42,772 bases of DNA from JBHIDJ01 sp046760105. Its GTDB lineage: Bacteria; Pseudomonadota; Gammaproteobacteria; Acidiferrobacterales; SPGG2. A program made the translations under genes and the position numbers. The notes under the pieces are model-generated. The model was given only the letters and a program-made list of their open reading frames with translations. It made no database searches and had not been told where the DNA came from. The stretch spans positions 1-42,772 of the forward strand of contig JBHIDJ010000015.1 in the NCBI GenBank assembly GCA_046760105.1. The letters run 5' to 3'. Below, piece by piece: positions 39,944-42,772 of this stretch (the first letter of the stretch is position 1; each line of letters starts with the position of its first letter).

Positions 39944-41191
39944 TTAAAGCTCTATACCCTCTCGCGTCGCGACCGTCTGAATGTCTTTATCGCCGCGGCC
40001 TGAGAGATTGATAACAATGACGCTCTCACCACCGAGCTCTTTAGCTAGTGTGGCCGCGTAGGCCAACGCATGCGCGGATTCCAAGGCCGGCATAATGCCT
40101 TCAGTACGCGTCAGCTCATGAAACGCCGCCAATGCCTCGCCGTCCGTAACCGCAACGTATCGGGCGCGGCCGCAATCCTTAAGCCACGCGTGCTCGGGAC
40201 CTACACCCGGATAGTCAAGCCCAGCGGACACGGAATGGGTCTCGATGATTTGTCCGTCCACGGTCTCCAAGAGATAGGTACGATTGCCGTGTAGCACGCC
40301 GGGCCTGCCGTCACACAAGGTGGCGGCGTGGCGACCCGTGTGCAAGCCGTCGCCACCTGCTTCCACTCCATAAAGTTCAACATCCGGTTCATCGATAAAA
40401 GGATAAAACAGCCCCATGGCATTGGAACCGCCGCCCACGCAGGCGACGAGCGCATCGGGCAATCGACCTTCTTGTGCCAGGATCTGCTCGCGCATTTCTC
40501 GGCCAATTACCGCCTGGAAGTCCCGCACCATCATCGGGTAGGGATGGGGACCAGCAACGCTACCAATAATATAAAAGGTGTCCTCGACATTCGTCACCCA
40601 GTCGCGCATGGCCTCGTTCAACGCATCTTTCAGCGTTTTCGAGCCTGATTCCACCGGCACGACCTCAGCTCCCAGCAGCTTCATACGATAGACATTGATC
40701 GCTTGGCGCTGGATGTCCTCCGTGCCCATGTACACCACGCACTTCAGACCGAAGCGCGCTGCCACGGTTGCTGTCGCCACCCCGTGTTGGCCAGCACCAG
40801 TCTCAGCGATGATACGGCTCTTGCCCATGCGTCGCGCGAGCAGCGCTTGACCAACGGTGTTATTGATCTTATGTGCGCCAGTATGATTCAGATCTTCGCG
40901 CTTGAGATAGACCTTTGCGCCGCCGAACTTCTCCGTTAAGCGCTTTGCAAAATAGAGTGGCGACGGACGACCGACGTAATGGGTCAAGTCATCCTGCAGT
41001 TCCTTAAGAAACTCTGGATCGTTGCGATAACGCTCGTAGGCTTCGCGCAGTTCCTCGAGTGGCTGCATCAAGGTTTCGGCGACAAATATGCCCCCGTATT
41101 TCCCGAAATGCCCGCGCTCATCCGGCAGGGAATAGGGTACGCTTGTCGACTGCGTTTGTTTTTTTGCTGACTTGGTACCGTCCACTGTCAT
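39944..41191 (-). CDS. trpB: Tryptophan synthase beta subunit
   Basis: PLP enzyme joining indole and serine to tryptophan. The 415-aa protein has an N-terminal extension of about 18 residues, then GHFGKYGGIFVAETL, the Schiff-base lysine in LNHTGAHKINNTVGQALLA, ETGAGQHGVATATVAARFGL, and the PLP phosphate loop CVGGGSNAMGLF. ATG 41191 overlaps the trpF stop (ATGA). Confidence 0.97.
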   Translation of the reverse strand: MTVDGTKSAKKQTQSTSVPYSLPDERGHFGKYGGIFVAETLMQPLEELREAYERYRNDPEFLKELQDDLTHYVGRPSPLYFAKRLTEKFGGAKVYLKREDLNHTGAHKINNTVGQALLARRMGKSRIIAETGAGQHGVATATVAARFGLKCVVYMGTEDIQRQAINVYRMKLLGAEVVPVESGSKTLKDALNEAMRDWVTNVEDTFYIIGSVAGPHPYPMMVRDFQAVIGREMREQILAQEGRLPDALVACVGGGSNAMGLFYPFIDEPDVELYGVEAGGDGLHTGRHAATLCDGRPGVLHGNRTYLLETVDGQIIETHSVSAGLDYPGVGPEHAWLKDCGRARYVAVTDGEALAAFHELTRTEGIMPALESAHALAYAATLAKELGGESVIVINLSGRGDKDIQTVATREGIEL

Positions 41192-41808
41192 TGAACCTCT
41201 TTCACATTCTTTATAAATGCGGACACTTTGGCCACATCTTTGATTCCTTTACTTTTCTCCACTCCAGTGCTTACGTCCACGGCGAACGGGCGTACCGCTG
41301 TGATGGCAGCCCTAACATTATCCGGCGTAAGCCCGCCTGCGAGGATGACCGGTTTTTCTAGATCTTGTGGTACACGACTCCAGTCGAAGGCTTGGCCCGA
41401 CCCGCCGGGCATATTGGCTACGTAGGCATCCAACAACAATCCCGCGGCGTCGGCATAGACCTGTTGTTCTGCATAAAGATCAACTCCATCCTGCATACGG
41501 ACTGCTTTTATATAAGGTCGACCGAATGCGCGATAGGTCTCCGCCGGTTCGTCACCGTGGAATTGCAGGACATCAAGCCCGACGGCCGCGATGGCCACCT
41601 GCACATCTTCGTCGTCCAGATCGAGAAACACTCCGACACGCGTCACGAAGGGCGGTAACGAGCGTGCAATCGCACGTGCTTGATCGACGCTCACACGGCG
41701 CGGGCTACGGTTGTAGAACACGAGCCCGATCGCATCCGCCCCCAGTTGCGCTACCGCCAGCGCATCTTCGACACGGGTAATACCACAAATCTTTACGCGA
41801 GTTCTCAC
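41188..41808 (-). CDS. trpF: Phosphoribosylanthranilate isomerase
   Basis: Amadori isomerisation in tryptophan synthesis. The 206-aa TIM barrel starts RTRVKICGITRVEDA with the catalytic Cys, has LDVLQFHGDE, and ends AVDVSTGVEKSKGIKD with the catalytic Asp. The start is GTG 41808, 30 bases after truA. Truth of name is secure from motifs and position. Confidence 0.96.
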   Translation of the reverse strand: MRTRVKICGITRVEDALAVAQLGADAIGLVFYNRSPRRVSVDQARAIARSLPPFVTRVGVFLDLDDEDVQVAIAAVGLDVLQFHGDEPAETYRAFGRPYIKAVRMQDGVDLYAEQQVYADAAGLLLDAYVANMPGGSGQAFDWSRVPQDLEKPVILAGGLTPDNVRAAITAVRPFAVDVSTGVEKSKGIKDVAKVSAFIKNVKEVQ

Positions 41809-41838
41809 CGCCGAAACAACTTATTAGAATTCAATAGC

Positions 41839-42618
41839 TTACCAAAGTCCGCCATTCGGCGGAAGCTGTGGGATATTAAAGTGTTCCGGATACTCGACGG
41901 CGGTGAGATACAGGCCGTCGGCCGGCGCGGTGACGCCGCCGACGGTGCGGTCGCGGGCCTCCAATACGTGCAGCGCCCACCTGGGTCCCTTCTCACCCGC
42001 GCCAACGCTCATCAAGACACCCGCGATATTGCGCACCATGTGGTGCAGAAAGGCATTGGCGTGTGCCTCGATGAAGACAAACTTGTGTTGGCGCGATACC
42101 GTGAGCAGCCGGAGTTCCTTCACCGGATCTTTGGCCTGGCATTGCACGGCGCGGAACGAACTAAAGTCGTGTGTACCGATTAAGTACTCTGCCGCCTGGC
42201 GCATCGGCGCGATATCGAGCGGGCGGTAATCCCAAGTAACACGTCCAGCCAGGTACGTTGGTCGTATCGGCCGATTGAAAATCACATAACGATAGCATCG
42301 TCCCGTAGCGGAGAAACGTGCGTGAAAGGATGAGTCGACCTCCCCTACCCATAGCAGTGCAGCATCGTCAGGCAAGTTACTATTGGCGCCTCTTAACCAT
42401 TCGTACTCGCTGCGCTTAGCACTCGAATCAAAATGAATCACCTGCCCCGCTGCGTGCACACCGGCATCGGTGCGACCGGCGACAGTGACGCGCACCAACT
42501 CATTGGCGACTTGCGACAGGGCCTCTTCTACACAGCCTTGTATGGTCCGGTCGCCGTCCTGCAGTTGCCATCCGGAAAAGTTTGAGCCGTCGTATTCGAC
42601 GATGGCGGCAATACGCAT
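41839..42618 (-). CDS. truA: tRNA pseudouridine(38-40) synthase TruA
   Basis: Converts uridines 38-40 of the tRNA anticodon arm to pseudouridine. The 259-aa protein starts RIAAIVEYDGSNFSGWQLQ, has the catalytic Asp in GRTDAGVHAAGQVIHFD, and HHMVRNIAGVLMSVGAGE in the C-terminal half. ATG 42618. In many gammaproteobacteria truA follows fimV; the 154 bases upstream here contain no recognisable fimV end. Confidence 0.97.
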   Translation of the reverse strand: MRIAAIVEYDGSNFSGWQLQDGDRTIQGCVEEALSQVANELVRVTVAGRTDAGVHAAGQVIHFDSSAKRSEYEWLRGANSNLPDDAALLWVGEVDSSFHARFSATGRCYRYVIFNRPIRPTYLAGRVTWDYRPLDIAPMRQAAEYLIGTHDFSSFRAVQCQAKDPVKELRLLTVSRQHKFVFIEAHANAFLHHMVRNIAGVLMSVGAGEKGPRWALHVLEARDRTVGGVTAPADGLYLTAVEYPEHFNIPQLPPNGGLW

Positions 42619-42772
42619 GGGTACTATTTTACTACGGTTAAGGACTTAGAATTGTGTCGGCCGCTCCTACGCATCCCTGCGTTCGCGGCATTCGTGCATC
42701 CCTGCACAACACCTACGGCGACAATATACTAGCGGGGTTTCGCCCCCGCACGACGAGGAACTTTGGTTTCGG
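42619..42772. other. Upstream of truA: repeat-like bases and a hairpin, no gene
   Basis: No gene is visible. GCATCCCTGC occurs twice (about 42670 and 42697) around a GCGGCATTCG segment; on - this reads like the GCGAACGCAGGGATGCGTAGG pattern that resembles the repeat core at 30.6 kb. GCGGGG...CCCCGC forms a hairpin near 42733-42750. TAAAAT lies a few bases before the truA ATG but too close for a normal leader. Confidence 0.45.

Overview
The window is a moderately GC-rich bacterial chromosome segment of about 42.8 kb carrying almost only core biosynthetic and envelope genes. Gene content and order point to a gammaproteobacterium: truA-trpF-trpB-trpA-accD-folC-dedD-cvpA-purF-metZ, lptF-lptG divergent from pepA-holC, holC-x-valS, ilvI-ilvH-ilvC-psd-pssA-leuA, and cysS-gltX-type divergent from ppiB-lpxH. 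A lineage near Chromatiales or Xanthomonadales fits, but I cannot name a genus. Many starts are GTG and many genes overlap their neighbour by ATGA or GTGA, so translation is tightly coupled.

Layout. 1-73: 3' part of tRNA-Arg(CCT). 305-6837: System I cytochrome c maturation, split into two convergent blocks (ccmABCDE-ccmG on +, ccmF-ccmH-ccmI on -). 6838-7521: gene-free stretch with two perfect DnaA-box 9-mers, an AT-rich segment and palindromes. 7522-9701: lptF-lptG (LPS export). 9912-17580: pepA, holC, a very large acidic, repeat-bearing protein of unknown function, a strong terminator, and valS. 17581-17757: an intergenic inverted repeat made partly of 7-bp units. 17758-19001: udg (family 4) and rimI. 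19220-19474: a small membrane-anchored protein. 19529-26129: the branched-chain amino acid and phosphatidylethanolamine block ilvI-ilvH-ilvC-psd-pssA, then leuA with its own leader. 26294-28645: cysS and a wrecked gltX. 28761-30061: ppiB, lpxH. 30062-30883: a gene-free mosaic of tandem and inverted repeats. 30884-42618: an exported protein of unknown function, glycerate kinase, metZ, purF, cvpA, dedD, folC, accD, trpA, trpB, trpF, truA, all on -.

Main non-obvious observations. (1) A 32-codon leader peptide with six Leu in seven residues lies just upstream of leuA (21176-21274, -), a classical attenuation leader too short for routine gene calling, with a perfect TTGACA and an operator-like dyad upstream. 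(2) ilvI has a dyad-bearing promoter candidate followed closely by an intrinsic terminator in its leader. (3) The gltX copy beside cysS has lost most of its catalytic domain and is frameshifted at a homopolymer. (4) The 903-aa protein between holC and valS combines a repeated short N-terminal helix motif, a long acidic disordered middle with an exact 37-residue duplication, and a basic helical tail. (5) folC appears to lack ATG, GTG or TTG at its true start. (6) Two different repeat families occupy intergenic space at 17.6 kb and 30.2-30.8 kb.

No prophage, insertion sequence, CRISPR array or defence system was seen.
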